Assembly (NCBI GenBank): GCA_943788755.1
Contig: CALSRM010000003.1
Coordinates: 558,001-622,000, forward strand
DNA from: an uncultured Flavobacteriales bacterium
Lineage (GTDB): Bacteria; Bacteroidota; Bacteroidia; Flavobacteriales_D; Parvicellaceae
Length of the DNA stretch: 64,000 nt
Direction of reading: 5' to 3'
The position numbers were made by a program, and so were the translations under genes. The notes beneath the pieces are model-generated. The model had not been told where the DNA came from. It did no database searches and was given only the letters and a program-made list of their open reading frames with translations. Shown piece after piece: positions 43,302-50,803 of the stretch; position 1 is the stretch's first letter, and every line of letters starts with the position of its first letter.

Positions 43302-43989
43302 ATGAACACAAAAATAGTAATAACTTTTGCTCTGATGATTGCCCTTAACGTAAGCTCACAAGACAAATTATTGCTTTTAAACGGAAGATTTGATAAGGGT
43401 AAAATTATTGCAGAAAATGAATCGAATTTTGACTTTAAAGTCAATAAGAAATAGCGGAAAATCAAAAATAATACCTTACGATAAGTCTCGAATCTTTTCA
43501 ATTATAGATACCAACCGAAAAGAGTCAGTTTTGTACAAAAAAGATTCAAGTATTGGCAATTTCCTATCTGAGAATAGAATGCGCATGTATATTTATGGGC
43601 AAAGAGATGCCCACGAAAACTTTGGTGTTCGCAAACATTTGTTAGGAGGCTTTGTACTTGGTTTAGCTGCAACCACTTTTGATACGTATGAGTTTGGGCC
43701 TAGTAAAATAGAGATTGCCGAGGGCGCAACACCTGTCCCGACCGGTTTTTTTAAAAGAGATCCTTCTATTTTCCCAGTCCTTTTTCCTTTATCTATACCC
43801 CTTGGATCAAGTTTGCTTCCATCAAGAATAAAAAAGAACGATGTTTCATCTGTTGAATATTTAAATAGCGAAGAATATATTGAAGGCTTCGATAAGGTAA
43901 AGAAATTTAAACGAATTAAAAGCTCTTTTCTAGGAAGCCTTGCGGGAGCAGCTTTAGGCTTTATTTGCTATTACGCTTCAAATACTTAA
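43302..43989 (+). pseudogene. Conserved secreted/membrane protein gene broken by a one-base frameshift
   Basis: The ATG at 43302 opens a signal peptide (MNTKIVITFALMIALNVSSQ) and DKLLLLNGRFDKGKI, and runs to NFDFKVNKK then TAG (43452-43454). One base over, the frame continues without break as SGKSKIIPYDKSRIFSI and VLYKKDSSIGNFLSENRMRM, then has two hydrophobic segments (LLGGFVLGLAATTF and LGSLAGAALGFICYY) to 43989. Joined, they give one protein of about 229 residues of a family often seen in Bacteroidota (a Gln-Asp-Lys start, then DSxxGNFL and a C-terminal glycine-rich membrane pair). Removing one A from the AAA at 449-451 restores the frame as VNKNSGK. It may be true decay, a phase-variable A run or a sequencing error. 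The gene lies in front of a UbiA-like gene. Confidence 0.8.
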
Positions 43990-43994
43990 CCAAA

Positions 43995-44825
43995 TTGATT
44001 GCTGTTATTCGAAAAATCGTTGAATTAATTGTTTATGGAAACATTTGGATTTCGTTAGGAGCAGTTGCACTAGCGTTAAATACGTTTCTAGTTATGAATT
44101 GGGTTATTACAGATTGCTTTTTATTACTTGTTTTTTTTGCAACTTCACTTTCGTACTGTTTCCAGAGAGTTGTGCGGCACACAAGCGGCAACGTAATCAA
44201 CTCTGCGAGACATCAGTGGGTTTTTAATCAAAAAAAGTTTTTATACATCCTTATTATACTCTCTTCCTGTATATCTGGATATTTATTTTTTTCACTATTC
44301 TCGTTTCATGAACTTCTTTATTTTTCGCCATTAATTGCAATTGCATTATTCTATGCGGTTAACATCTTTAGTAAATCATTGAGAGACATCCCTTTTATAA
44401 AGATAATCTTAGTCGCGTTTAGTTGGGCGGCAGTAACCGTTTTAATTCCTGCTTACATAAATGAAGGTCTCTATGCTAATGACATTTGGATTTTATTCGC
44501 CCTCAACTTTATTTATATCTTTACCTTAATAATACCCTTTGATATTAGAGATTTGGATTTCGATGAGCCAGAAAAAAAGACAATTCCACAACTAATAGGA
44601 ATCAGGGCGGCAAAACACACTGCGATTACTTTATTAGTTGTTTGTGGACTACTTTCATTGCTTTTGTCAAAGGGCGCCTTGTTTTTGATTCCTGTATATA
44701 TAGTTTCTATAATCGTTCTCTTTCAGGTAAATGAAAGAAAAAAAGAGTTATTTTATGCATTTGGAATAGATGGGTTGATTTTGTTATTTCCATTCTCAAC
44801 TTGGATAGTTAAATCATATATTTAG
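43995..44825 (+). CDS. UbiA-like multi-pass membrane protein
   Basis: About 276 residues with eight or nine hydrophobic helices. The end of the first loop (CFQRVVRHTSGNVINSARHQW, split around residues 56-76) and the second loop (YIFTLIIPFDIRDLDFDEPE KKTIPQLIG) resemble the Asp-rich loops of UbiA prenyltransferases (second motif DxRDxxxD). The first NDxxDxxxD motif is missing, so prenyl-transfer activity is doubtful. No ATG is available near the start. TTG at 43995 fits best because it falls just after the preceding stop; TTG at 43965 would overlap it. It ends nine bases before ansA and is probably co-transcribed with it. Confidence 0.7.
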   Translation: MIAVIRKIVELIVYGNIWISLGAVALALNTFLVMNWVITDCFLLLVFFATSLSYCFQRVVRHTSGNVINSARHQWVFNQKKFLYILIILSSCISGYLFFSLFSFHELLYFSPLIAIALFYAVNIFSKSLRDIPFIKIILVAFSWAAVTVLIPAYINEGLYANDIWILFALNFIYIFTLIIPFDIRDLDFDEPEKKTIPQLIGIRAAKHTAITLLVVCGLLSLLLSKGALFLIPVYIVSIIVLFQVNERKKELFYAFGIDGLILLFPFSTWIVKSYI

Positions 44826-44834
44826 ATTTGCTGA

Positions 44835-45860
44835 ATGATAGGAACAAAAGTTTTATTGATATATACGGGTGGCACAATCGGGATGATTAAAGATTCAGAA
44901 ACTAGAGTCTTGAAACCATTCGATTTTCAACAAATCACCACCGAAGTTCCTGAACTAAATAAGTTTGAATGTGAAATTGACACATTCTTATTTGAGGCCC
45001 CATTAGACTCATCCAACATGAATCCCAACGTGTGGACTAGAATTGCAGAGATAATTGAAGATAAATATGCTGACTACGATGGTTTTGTAATCTTACATGG
45101 GTCAGACACAATGGCTTTTACAGCAAGCGCACTGAGTTTTATGTTACATGGTTTAAATAAACCTGTAATATTAACAGGTTCTCAATTGCCAATAGGAACT
45201 ATACGAACAGATGGAAAAGAGAATTTAATTACAGCGATAGAGATTGCGGCAGCTAAAAAGGCAAACAAGCCTTTAGCTCCTGAAGTGGCTATTTATTTTG
45301 AATACAACCTTTACAGAGGAAATCGTACCACTAAGGTAAATTCAGAAGATTTTGAGGCTTTTAATTCATTTAATTATCCTCTACTTGCAGAGGCTGGGAT
45401 TAAAATTAAATACAACACAAGAAACATTTTAGACGTTGATACAGAAAGTAAATTAAGCGTCTATAAAAAATTTGATAGGAACGTGGCGTCATTGAAGTTA
45501 TTTCCAGGAATAACAAAAGAATTTGTTTCCCATTTTATGAAAACGCCAGGATTAAAAGCGATGGTATTAGAAACATTTGGTTCTGGAAATGCAACGTCAG
45601 AAGATTGGTTTTTAAGCTTGCTGAAAAAAGCAATTGATAAAGGAATTGTAATTGTTAATGTTACTCAGTGCAAAGGAGGAGGAGTAGATCAGTCTAAATA
45701 TGAATCCGGTAATAGCTTAGAAGCAATAGGGGTTATTAGTGGCGGGGATATTACTTTTGAAGCGGCAATAACCAAGCTAATGCTACTTTTAGGTGGTAAA
45801 ACAAGTGCTGAAAAAATAAAAACAAAATTTTTATCTCCTTTTTGCGGAGAGATCTCTTAA
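44835..45860 (+). CDS. ansA: Type I (cytosolic) L-asparaginase
   Basis: A protein of 341 residues. The first catalytic Thr lies in LLIYTGGTIGMIKD (about 6-19) and the second in GFVILHGSDTMAFTASALSF (about 83-102, the HGSDTM box with Thr and Asp). ILTGSQLPIG (about 115-124) and RGNRTTKVN complete the family pattern. It hydrolyses asparagine to aspartate and ammonia in the cytoplasm. Length fits type I enzymes, and no signal peptide is present. It stands at the end of a unit with the UbiA-like protein. Confidence 0.95.
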   Translation: MIGTKVLLIYTGGTIGMIKDSETRVLKPFDFQQITTEVPELNKFECEIDTFLFEAPLDSSNMNPNVWTRIAEIIEDKYADYDGFVILHGSDTMAFTASALSFMLHGLNKPVILTGSQLPIGTIRTDGKENLITAIEIAAAKKANKPLAPEVAIYFEYNLYRGNRTTKVNSEDFEAFNSFNYPLLAEAGIKIKYNTRNILDVDTESKLSVYKKFDRNVASLKLFPGITKEFVSHFMKTPGLKAMVLETFGSGNATSEDWFLSLLKKAIDKGIVIVNVTQCKGGGVDQSKYESGNSLEAIGVISGGDITFEAAITKLMLLLGGKTSAEKIKTKFLSPFCGEIS

Positions 45861-45943
45861 CGAAAAACACGAATTTACCTTGTTTATGGCGCAAAAAATC
45901 AATCCGCTTACCATCAAAATTTAACCTTTGCTAAAAACTAGGA

Positions 45944-45972
45944 TTGTACAATAAGAATTTTTTGTATTTTGG
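45944..45972 (+). promoter_or_regulatory. Possible promoter for the exbB-exbD cluster (TTG, 18 bases, TATTTTGG)
   Basis: TTG at 45944-45946 and TATTTTGG at 45965-45972 have a spacing of 18 bases, close to the Bacteroidota -33/-7 arrangement, though the -7 box is one T short. It would leave a leader of about 90 bases before exbB. Confidence 0.35.
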
Positions 45973-46070
45973 CGCCTTGTAAACAAGAATGAAGTTTATT
46001 TACTTCAGGAACAGTTGGCAATAAAAATAAAATAAAACCATTTTAAACAATAGTAAACTAATAAACCATC

Positions 46071-46952
46071 ATGAAAAAAGTATTCACATTAATAGCTGTT
46101 ACAGGATTGTTGTCATTCGGAACTGTTAACATTGCTCATGCGCAAACTACGGATCCAGAAGTTGTAGCAGTAGATTCAGTAGCAATAGATTCGGTAGCTT
46201 TAGATTCAATTTCAAAAGCAGAATCGGCGGCTTTAGAGGCTAAAGCAAAGGCAGAGGAAGAGGCGGCAATAGCTGAAGAAGAGAATAAGCCTGTTGAACT
46301 GGTTCAAGAAGAGCCGGACATCTCTCAAACAATTAAAAAATACTTTATTGATGGTGGACCAATGTTCATGTCTTTCGTATTAATTGCATTGATTTTAGGT
46401 TTAGCTCTTTGTATTGAGCGTATTATTTACTTAAATCTTGCTACAACAAATACGAAAAAATTATTAGAAGACATTGAGACTGCTCTTGCATCTGGAGGTG
46501 TTGAAGAAGCAAAAGAAATTTGTAGAAATACGAGAGGGCCGGTTGCGAGTATTTTTTATCAAGGTCTAGAAAGAAGTAATGAAGGTGTTGAAATGGTTGA
46601 AAAATCAATTATCGCTTATGGTGGGGTTCAAATGGGGCTTTTAGAAAAAGGACTTTCTTGGATTGGGCTATTTATCGCTTTAGCTCCAATGCTTGGGTTT
46701 ATGGGAACTGTAATTGGTATGATTGACACATTTAACGTTATTGAAACAAAAGGAGAAGCAGAACCAGCAGAGTTAGCAGGGGGGATTAAAGTTGCCTTAT
46801 TGACTACAGTTTCAGGTTTAATTGTTGCGATGATTCTACAAGTTTTTTACAATTATATCGTTTCTAAAATTGATGGGCTGGTTAACCAAATGGAAGATGC
46901 TTCTATATCAATGGTTGACATCTTGTTGAAGCACGACATGAAGAACAAGTAA
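46071..46952 (+). CDS. exbB: MotA/TolQ/ExbB-family proton channel protein
   Basis: A protein of 293 residues. Unlike E. coli ExbB it starts with a signal peptide (MKKVFTLIAVTGLLSFGTVNIAHAQ) and an Ala/Glu-rich stretch (about 30-85, SVALDSISKAESAALEAKAK). Three membrane helices follow, at about 97-118 (MFMSFVLIALILGLALCIER), 198-222 (LFIALAPMLGFMGTVIGMI) and 240-262 (LLTTVSGLIVAMILQVFY). The last two carry the small-residue and Thr pattern lining the ExbB/TolQ proton path. It couples the proton gradient to an outer-membrane process through ExbD and usually TonB. No tonB is visible downstream, so its partner is encoded elsewhere. First gene of four. Confidence 0.9.
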   Translation: MKKVFTLIAVTGLLSFGTVNIAHAQTTDPEVVAVDSVAIDSVALDSISKAESAALEAKAKAEEEAAIAEEENKPVELVQEEPDISQTIKKYFIDGGPMFMSFVLIALILGLALCIERIIYLNLATTNTKKLLEDIETALASGGVEEAKEICRNTRGPVASIFYQGLERSNEGVEMVEKSIIAYGGVQMGLLEKGLSWIGLFIALAPMLGFMGTVIGMIDTFNVIETKGEAEPAELAGGIKVALLTTVSGLIVAMILQVFYNYIVSKIDGLVNQMEDASISMVDILLKHDMKNK

Positions 46953-46983
46953 TTGCGTATTAATTAATTTAATCACTTTGAAT

Positions 46984-47589
46984 ATGGATAATAAAATTCA
47001 AAATATTGTACTCAAAAGCATAATGGGCCTTATTGTTTTTTTGGGAACTCTTTTTACCATCTGGGTAGTTATGAGTGGGGACCCTGGGAACATGAGCGAT
47101 GTTGAGTTAGAGCAATTAGCAATTCAAAAAGCTAAAGCTGAAAACTTACAAAACTCCATGAGTCAAATAGAATTGGATCAATGGCTTAGAGAAACAGCAA
47201 AAGAGATAAAAATCGAAAAAGAAAAAGCTACTTTTTCTGCGGTTTCATTAGTTATTGACTTCACTAAATACATCTTCTATTTCACTATATTGTTAGTTGT
47301 TGCTTCAGTGGGTTATTTGTTCACGGTTGATGCGAAAAAAGCAACAATAAACATGGCTGGAATTGTTGGAGTTGTTGCGTTTATATTGATAATTTACGCT
47401 ACTGCAGGATCAGATGTTCCTCAAGAATACGTTGCAGCCGAAACCTTAAAAGGTGTTGCAGATGAAGATAGGTCTTTCACAGAAGGGAACTGGCAGTTTG
47501 CTAGTGCTGCCCTTACGTCTACGGTCATCTTGGTTGGAATTGCTTTACTTGGTTGGATAGGGGGAACAGTGACGAAGATGTTTAAGTAA
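46984..47589 (+). CDS. Membrane protein of unknown function in the exb cluster
   Basis: A protein of 201 residues from the ATG at 46984; a TTG at 46978 would add two residues. It has four hydrophobic helices at about 11-31 (KSIMGLIVFLGTLFTIWVVM), 88-110 (YIFYFTILLVVASVGYLFTV), 117-140 (NMAGIVGVVAFILIIYATAG) and 172-195 (ALTSTVILVGIALLGWIGG). Between the first two is a soluble segment rich in Ala/Glu/Lys. It is not an ExbD: the Asp-containing N-terminal helix is missing. A gene of this type sits between exbB and the exbD pair in many Bacteroidota, so it is likely a part of the complex. Its role is unknown. Confidence 0.8.
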   Translation: MDNKIQNIVLKSIMGLIVFLGTLFTIWVVMSGDPGNMSDVELEQLAIQKAKAENLQNSMSQIELDQWLRETAKEIKIEKEKATFSAVSLVIDFTKYIFYFTILLVVASVGYLFTVDAKKATINMAGIVGVVAFILIIYATAGSDVPQEYVAAETLKGVADEDRSFTEGNWQFASAALTSTVILVGIALLGWIGGTVTKMFK

Positions 47590-47600
47590 AACTTGAGAAA

Positions 47601-48308
47601 ATGGCAAAAAGAGAACTAGAAGAAATAAATGCGGGTTCGATGGCAGACATTGCGTTTTTGCTATTGATCTTCTTCCTGGTTACAACTACCATGAACTTTC
47701 CTAAAGTTTTGGAAGAGAGGTTACCTCAAAAAATTGATGATGTAATTGACCCCCCGTTAGTTAAGAAAGAAAACGTATTGGAAATCCTTGCAAATAAAAA
47801 TGATCAAATATTAATTGAAGGAAAACGAGGAGAAATAGAAGATATTAAGGATAAGGTTATAGAGTTTTATGTACACGATATTAATTCTACTGTTTGGCCA
47901 AAATTGACACCAATAAATGAGTCAATGGCAAATCAGTACATTGAAAAGTTTAAAGTTTTAAGCGCTCAATATACCGACGACAATAGATATGCAGACACAT
48001 TAAATCGTTGGAAAATCAAGAAAGGTGTTGTAGATGCAATTGGAACATACAATGAAATTAGTGACAAGGCAATGATTACAATTCAATTAGACAATGCAAC
48101 TAGTTTTAAAACTTATGTCTCTGTATTGAATGAAATTATGGCCGGGATCAATGAGCTACGAGCAGAATTATGCTTAGCAAAATTTGGAGTTCCTTATAAT
48201 AAAATAGAGAAAAGTAAGGTGCCAGAGGATCAAGCGAAAGTAAAAATCCTAAGAGCTGTATATCCGAAGCGAATTATGAAAGCAAAATCTAAAAACTCGC
48301 AAGGGTAA
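47601..48308 (+). CDS. exbD: Biopolymer transport protein ExbD/TolR family (first copy)
   Basis: A protein of 235 residues. The N-terminal cytoplasmic segment REELEEINAGS-like (KRELEEINAGSMADIAFLLL) leads into one membrane helix (about 15-35, MADIAFLLLIFFLVTTTMNF) with the Asp that carries protons. The periplasmic part is longer than in E. coli ExbD (about 140 residues), with an insertion (VKVLSAQY-like, about 105-145) not seen in the second copy. It forms a heteromeric motor with ExbB. The start is 11 bases after the preceding gene. Confidence 0.9.
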   Translation: MAKRELEEINAGSMADIAFLLLIFFLVTTTMNFPKVLEERLPQKIDDVIDPPLVKKENVLEILANKNDQILIEGKRGEIEDIKDKVIEFYVHDINSTVWPKLTPINESMANQYIEKFKVLSAQYTDDNRYADTLNRWKIKKGVVDAIGTYNEISDKAMITIQLDNATSFKTYVSVLNEIMAGINELRAELCLAKFGVPYNKIEKSKVPEDQAKVKILRAVYPKRIMKAKSKNSQG

Positions 48309-48322
48309 ATTAATTAGAAATT

Positions 48323-48781
48323 ATGTCAAAGTTTTCAAAAGGAAAAAAGAAATCACAACCAGCAATATCTACGGCATCATTGCCTGATATTGTTTTCATG
48401 TTGCTTTTCTTTTTTATTGTAACCACCATCTTTAAGGAGAAGGACACTAAGGTTGTTGTAAAAGCCCCTCTAGCTACAGAGATCACAAAATTGGATAGAC
48501 GTACAGATCAGGTTTACTATTGGATAGGTAAACCTTCTAATAAAAATTATGGGACTGGATACAGGGTTCAGGTTGATGATGCATTAGCACCAGATATGGG
48601 GGCGATTAGAGCGTATTTAATTGAAAGAAGGGGAGGAGATTTGAGTGAGGTTTGGGATAAAGTAATCAATAACTTTAAAATTGATGAAAAAGTTAATATG
48701 CGTATTGTGAAAAATGTACAAGAAGAATTGAGAAACGAAGATGCATTAAAAGTAGCATATACTTTAAAGGATAAAGAGTAA
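48323..48781 (+). CDS. exbD: Biopolymer transport protein ExbD/TolR family (second copy)
   Basis: A protein of 152 residues. After a Lys-rich start (MSKFSKGKKKSQPAIST) comes the helix SLPDIVFMLLFFFIVTTIF (about 19-37) with the proton-carrying Asp. The periplasmic domain (KEKDTKVVVKAPLATEITKL onward) is short and ends in a small alpha/beta fold (VNMRIVKNVQEELRNEDALK). It differs from the first copy in sequence and length, so the two are probably not interchangeable. It is the last gene of the cluster. No terminator was recognised downstream. Confidence 0.9.
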   Translation: MSKFSKGKKKSQPAISTASLPDIVFMLLFFFIVTTIFKEKDTKVVVKAPLATEITKLDRRTDQVYYWIGKPSNKNYGTGYRVQVDDALAPDMGAIRAYLIERRGGDLSEVWDKVINNFKIDEKVNMRIVKNVQEELRNEDALKVAYTLKDKE

Positions 48782-49063
48782 GCACATTCCTCATAAAGCT
48801 CTCTACTGCACTTTTTGAAAACATTGCTTTTTTTGCTCTTGTTTTTCTAAATCCCAACACAGTTTCAGAGTCAACAACATATACTTCTGCAACAACGCAA
48901 GGCGAAAGGCAACTGTTATTAGCCTAATGGACCGGTATTTCTATTAGGACAAATAAACCAACAGAAATAACTCTCTTGTCTCGCTTAATAGGATGTTCTT
49001 CTAAATAAACCTACCATTGGTCGATTAACTTTCAAAAGAGAATATTTTATGCTTGTATGCCGT
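48782..49063 (+). other. Non-coding stretch between exbD and plsC
   Basis: I see no gene, RNA or repeat here. One open stretch reads like a hydrophobic N-terminus (FENIAFFALVFLNPN, about 48817-48861), but it has no start codon and soon hits a stop, so it is unlikely to be coding. Confidence 0.4.
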
Positions 49064-49071
49064 TACCTTCG
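49064..49071 (+). promoter_or_regulatory. -7 promoter box for plsC (TACCTTCG)
   Basis: TACCTTCG matches TAnnTTTG except for one C, a common variant. It ends 10 bases before the ATG at 49082 and lies after the alternative ATG at 49049, which supports the shorter start. Confidence 0.45.
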
Positions 49072-49081
49072 TAGTGTGAAA

Positions 49082-49810
49082 ATGACCCTATCAGTAATAT
49101 TAACCCCTTTATTTTTTCTCGTATTTGGTTTGATATTAGTTCTTTTTCATCCTATTCAAGTTATTGCTAGAAATGTGTTTGGTCCAAAAGCACACGACAA
49201 AACAGTGTTTGCTCTCAACCTTTGTTTAATGAGAGCTTTACATATTTTAGGAGTTGGTTATTCTTTTCACAACTTCAAAAAACTACCGCAAGATGTTCCG
49301 ATTATTATTATTAGCAACCATCAAAGTATGTGGGATATCCCTACGCTTATCTGGAAATTCAGAGCACAGCGTCCTAAGTTTGTCGCTAAAAAAGAATTAG
49401 CAAAAGGCATTCCCAGTATTTCATATAATTTAAGGCACGGCGGGTCTGTTGCTATAGATAGAAAAAAGCCTAAAGAATCTATTTTAAAAATAAAGTCTTT
49501 TGCAAAATTGGTAAAGGAGAATAGTTTTGCGGTTTGTATTTTCCCTGAAGGAACGCGGAGCAGAGATGGTAAAATAAAACCCTTTAAAGTTGCTGGGGTT
49601 AAAGCCATTTTGGATGAAATTCCAGAAGCACTTGTCTTGCCTGTTGCAATAAAAAACACCGGAATAATTGATAATAACGGTAAGTTCTTAAAGAATGTTG
49701 GCGTTCGCGTTGCATTTACGCAACTGGAACCTCGTAAGCTTAATTTGAGTAACTTAGAGAGCGAATTAATCGCTATAAATGCCGAAATAAAAAGTGTTTT
49801 GGAGGCTTAA
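49082..49810 (+). CDS. plsC: 1-acyl-sn-glycerol-3-phosphate acyltransferase
   Basis: A protein of 242 residues. An N-terminal membrane helix (MTLSVILTPLFFLVFGLILV) is followed by the acyltransferase motif NHQSMWDIP (about 79-87, HxxxxD), the lysine-rich RPKFVAKKELAKG (about 100-112) and FPEGTRSRDGKIKPF (about 156-170), which binds the glycerol phosphate. It adds the second acyl chain to make phosphatidic acid at the inner membrane. I chose 49082 over the ATG at 49049 because the latter lies upstream of a promoter box and adds an unconserved basic stretch. A single gene, 30 bases before the CtlX-like gene, which has its own box. Confidence 0.93.
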   Translation: MTLSVILTPLFFLVFGLILVLFHPIQVIARNVFGPKAHDKTVFALNLCLMRALHILGVGYSFHNFKKLPQDVPIIIISNHQSMWDIPTLIWKFRAQRPKFVAKKELAKGIPSISYNLRHGGSVAIDRKKPKESILKIKSFAKLVKENSFAVCIFPEGTRSRDGKIKPFKVAGVKAILDEIPEALVLPVAIKNTGIIDNNGKFLKNVGVRVAFTQLEPRKLNLSNLESELIAINAEIKSVLEA

Positions 49811-49825
49811 GTATATTTCCTGTCT

Positions 49826-49833
49826 TACATTTG
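49826..49833 (+). promoter_or_regulatory. -7 promoter box for the CtlX-like gene (TACATTTG)
   Basis: A perfect TAnnTTTG ending seven bases before the first ATG (49841) and 16 before a second (49850). Transcription would start almost at the first ATG. Confidence 0.6.
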
Positions 49834-49840
49834 TGAAAAC

Positions 49841-50794
49841 ATGCACAAAATGAAACCAACTGTCTATTCTCCAAATACTGTACTAATGGTCAAGCCTGTA
49901 CAGTTTGGTTTTAACGAAGAGGCTGCTGCTACAAATAAGTTTCAGCAAAAAGTAGATGCTCTCTCGCAGAGTGAAACACAAGAAAAAGCCTTACAAGAGT
50001 TTAATCTTTTTGTAGAAAAATTAAAAGAACTCAAAGTAAATGTTTTGGTCTATAATGATTCCAAAGAAACTTTTACGCCTGATTCCATCTTTCCAAACAA
50101 TTGGATATCGACGCATTCAAATGGAATGATTTTCACTTATCCAATGCTAGTAAAAAACAGACAACTGGAGCGAAGAAAGGATATTGTTCTTGACTTGTTT
50201 AGTCGCTTTGGGTTTTCCTATTTAATTGAACTAGAGGATTATGAAGATGCTAAACCTCCCAAGTATTTAGAGGGAACCGGAAGTATGGTTTTGGATCATC
50301 AAAAAAGAATTATCTATGCTGCAATCTCGCCTCGTACAGATAAAAATGTGCTTGCTGAATTTGCAAAACATTTAAGGTATAAAGTTGTTTCTTTTACGGC
50401 CTATGGAGCAGAAAAAGAAAAGATTTATCACACAAACGTAATGATGTGCGTTGGAGAGAAATACATTATAATAGGAGAAAAAACGATAGCAGAAGAAGAC
50501 AGGGAGCGGATGATGGAAACAGTTCGAAAAGCGAACAAGGCAGTAATTGAACTTACAAATAAACAGGTCTATGAGTATTTTGCCGGAAATATGCTACAGC
50601 TAAGGAATAATGCCGATGAAACTGTTTTGGTAATGTCGGAGGCTGCTTATAATAGTTTAACAAAGGAGCAATTGAAAAAGCTCAATAAACACAATGATCA
50701 TTTACTTGTAGCTGCTATACCTACCATTGAGAAAGCTGGAGGAGGGAGTGTTCGATGTATGTTAGCCGAAGTTTACCAGCCTGAGTTGGACTAG
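49841..50794 (+). CDS. Arginine deiminase-related hydrolase (CtlX-type)
   Basis: A protein of 317 residues from the first ATG, or 314 from the ATG at 49850 (MKPTVYSPNTVLMVKPV). It is a guanidino-group-modifying fold. Asp-Ser-Ile-Phe-Pro-Asn-Asn-Trp (TPDSIFPNNWISTH, about 76-89), the EGTGSMVLDH segment (about 146-155) and HTNVMMCVGEKYIIIGE (about 199-215) are the substrate-binding blocks. GGGSVRCMLAEV near the end carries the catalytic Cys. Such enzymes act on citrulline, arginine or related compounds; CtlX is proposed to hydrolyse citrulline. The exact substrate cannot be fixed. It stands alone and converges with the phosphatase gene 10 bases away. Confidence 0.85.
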   Translation: MHKMKPTVYSPNTVLMVKPVQFGFNEEAAATNKFQQKVDALSQSETQEKALQEFNLFVEKLKELKVNVLVYNDSKETFTPDSIFPNNWISTHSNGMIFTYPMLVKNRQLERRKDIVLDLFSRFGFSYLIELEDYEDAKPPKYLEGTGSMVLDHQKRIIYAAISPRTDKNVLAEFAKHLRYKVVSFTAYGAEKEKIYHTNVMMCVGEKYIIIGEKTIAEEDRERMMETVRKANKAVIELTNKQVYEYFAGNMLQLRNNADETVLVMSEAAYNSLTKEQLKKLNKHNDHLLVAAIPTIEKAGGGSVRCMLAEVYQPELD

Positions 50795-50803
50795 CATTTC
50801 TTT

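Noticed and set aside
43390-43989. Stand-alone 199-residue gene with its own start
   Set aside because: Its first 20 residues are unlike the family, whereas the signal peptide and family start are found in the other frame just upstream, so it is the second part of a frameshifted gene.
48817-48900. Possible small hydrophobic ORF after exbD
   Set aside because: No start codon in frame and a stop soon after; no conservation can be judged.
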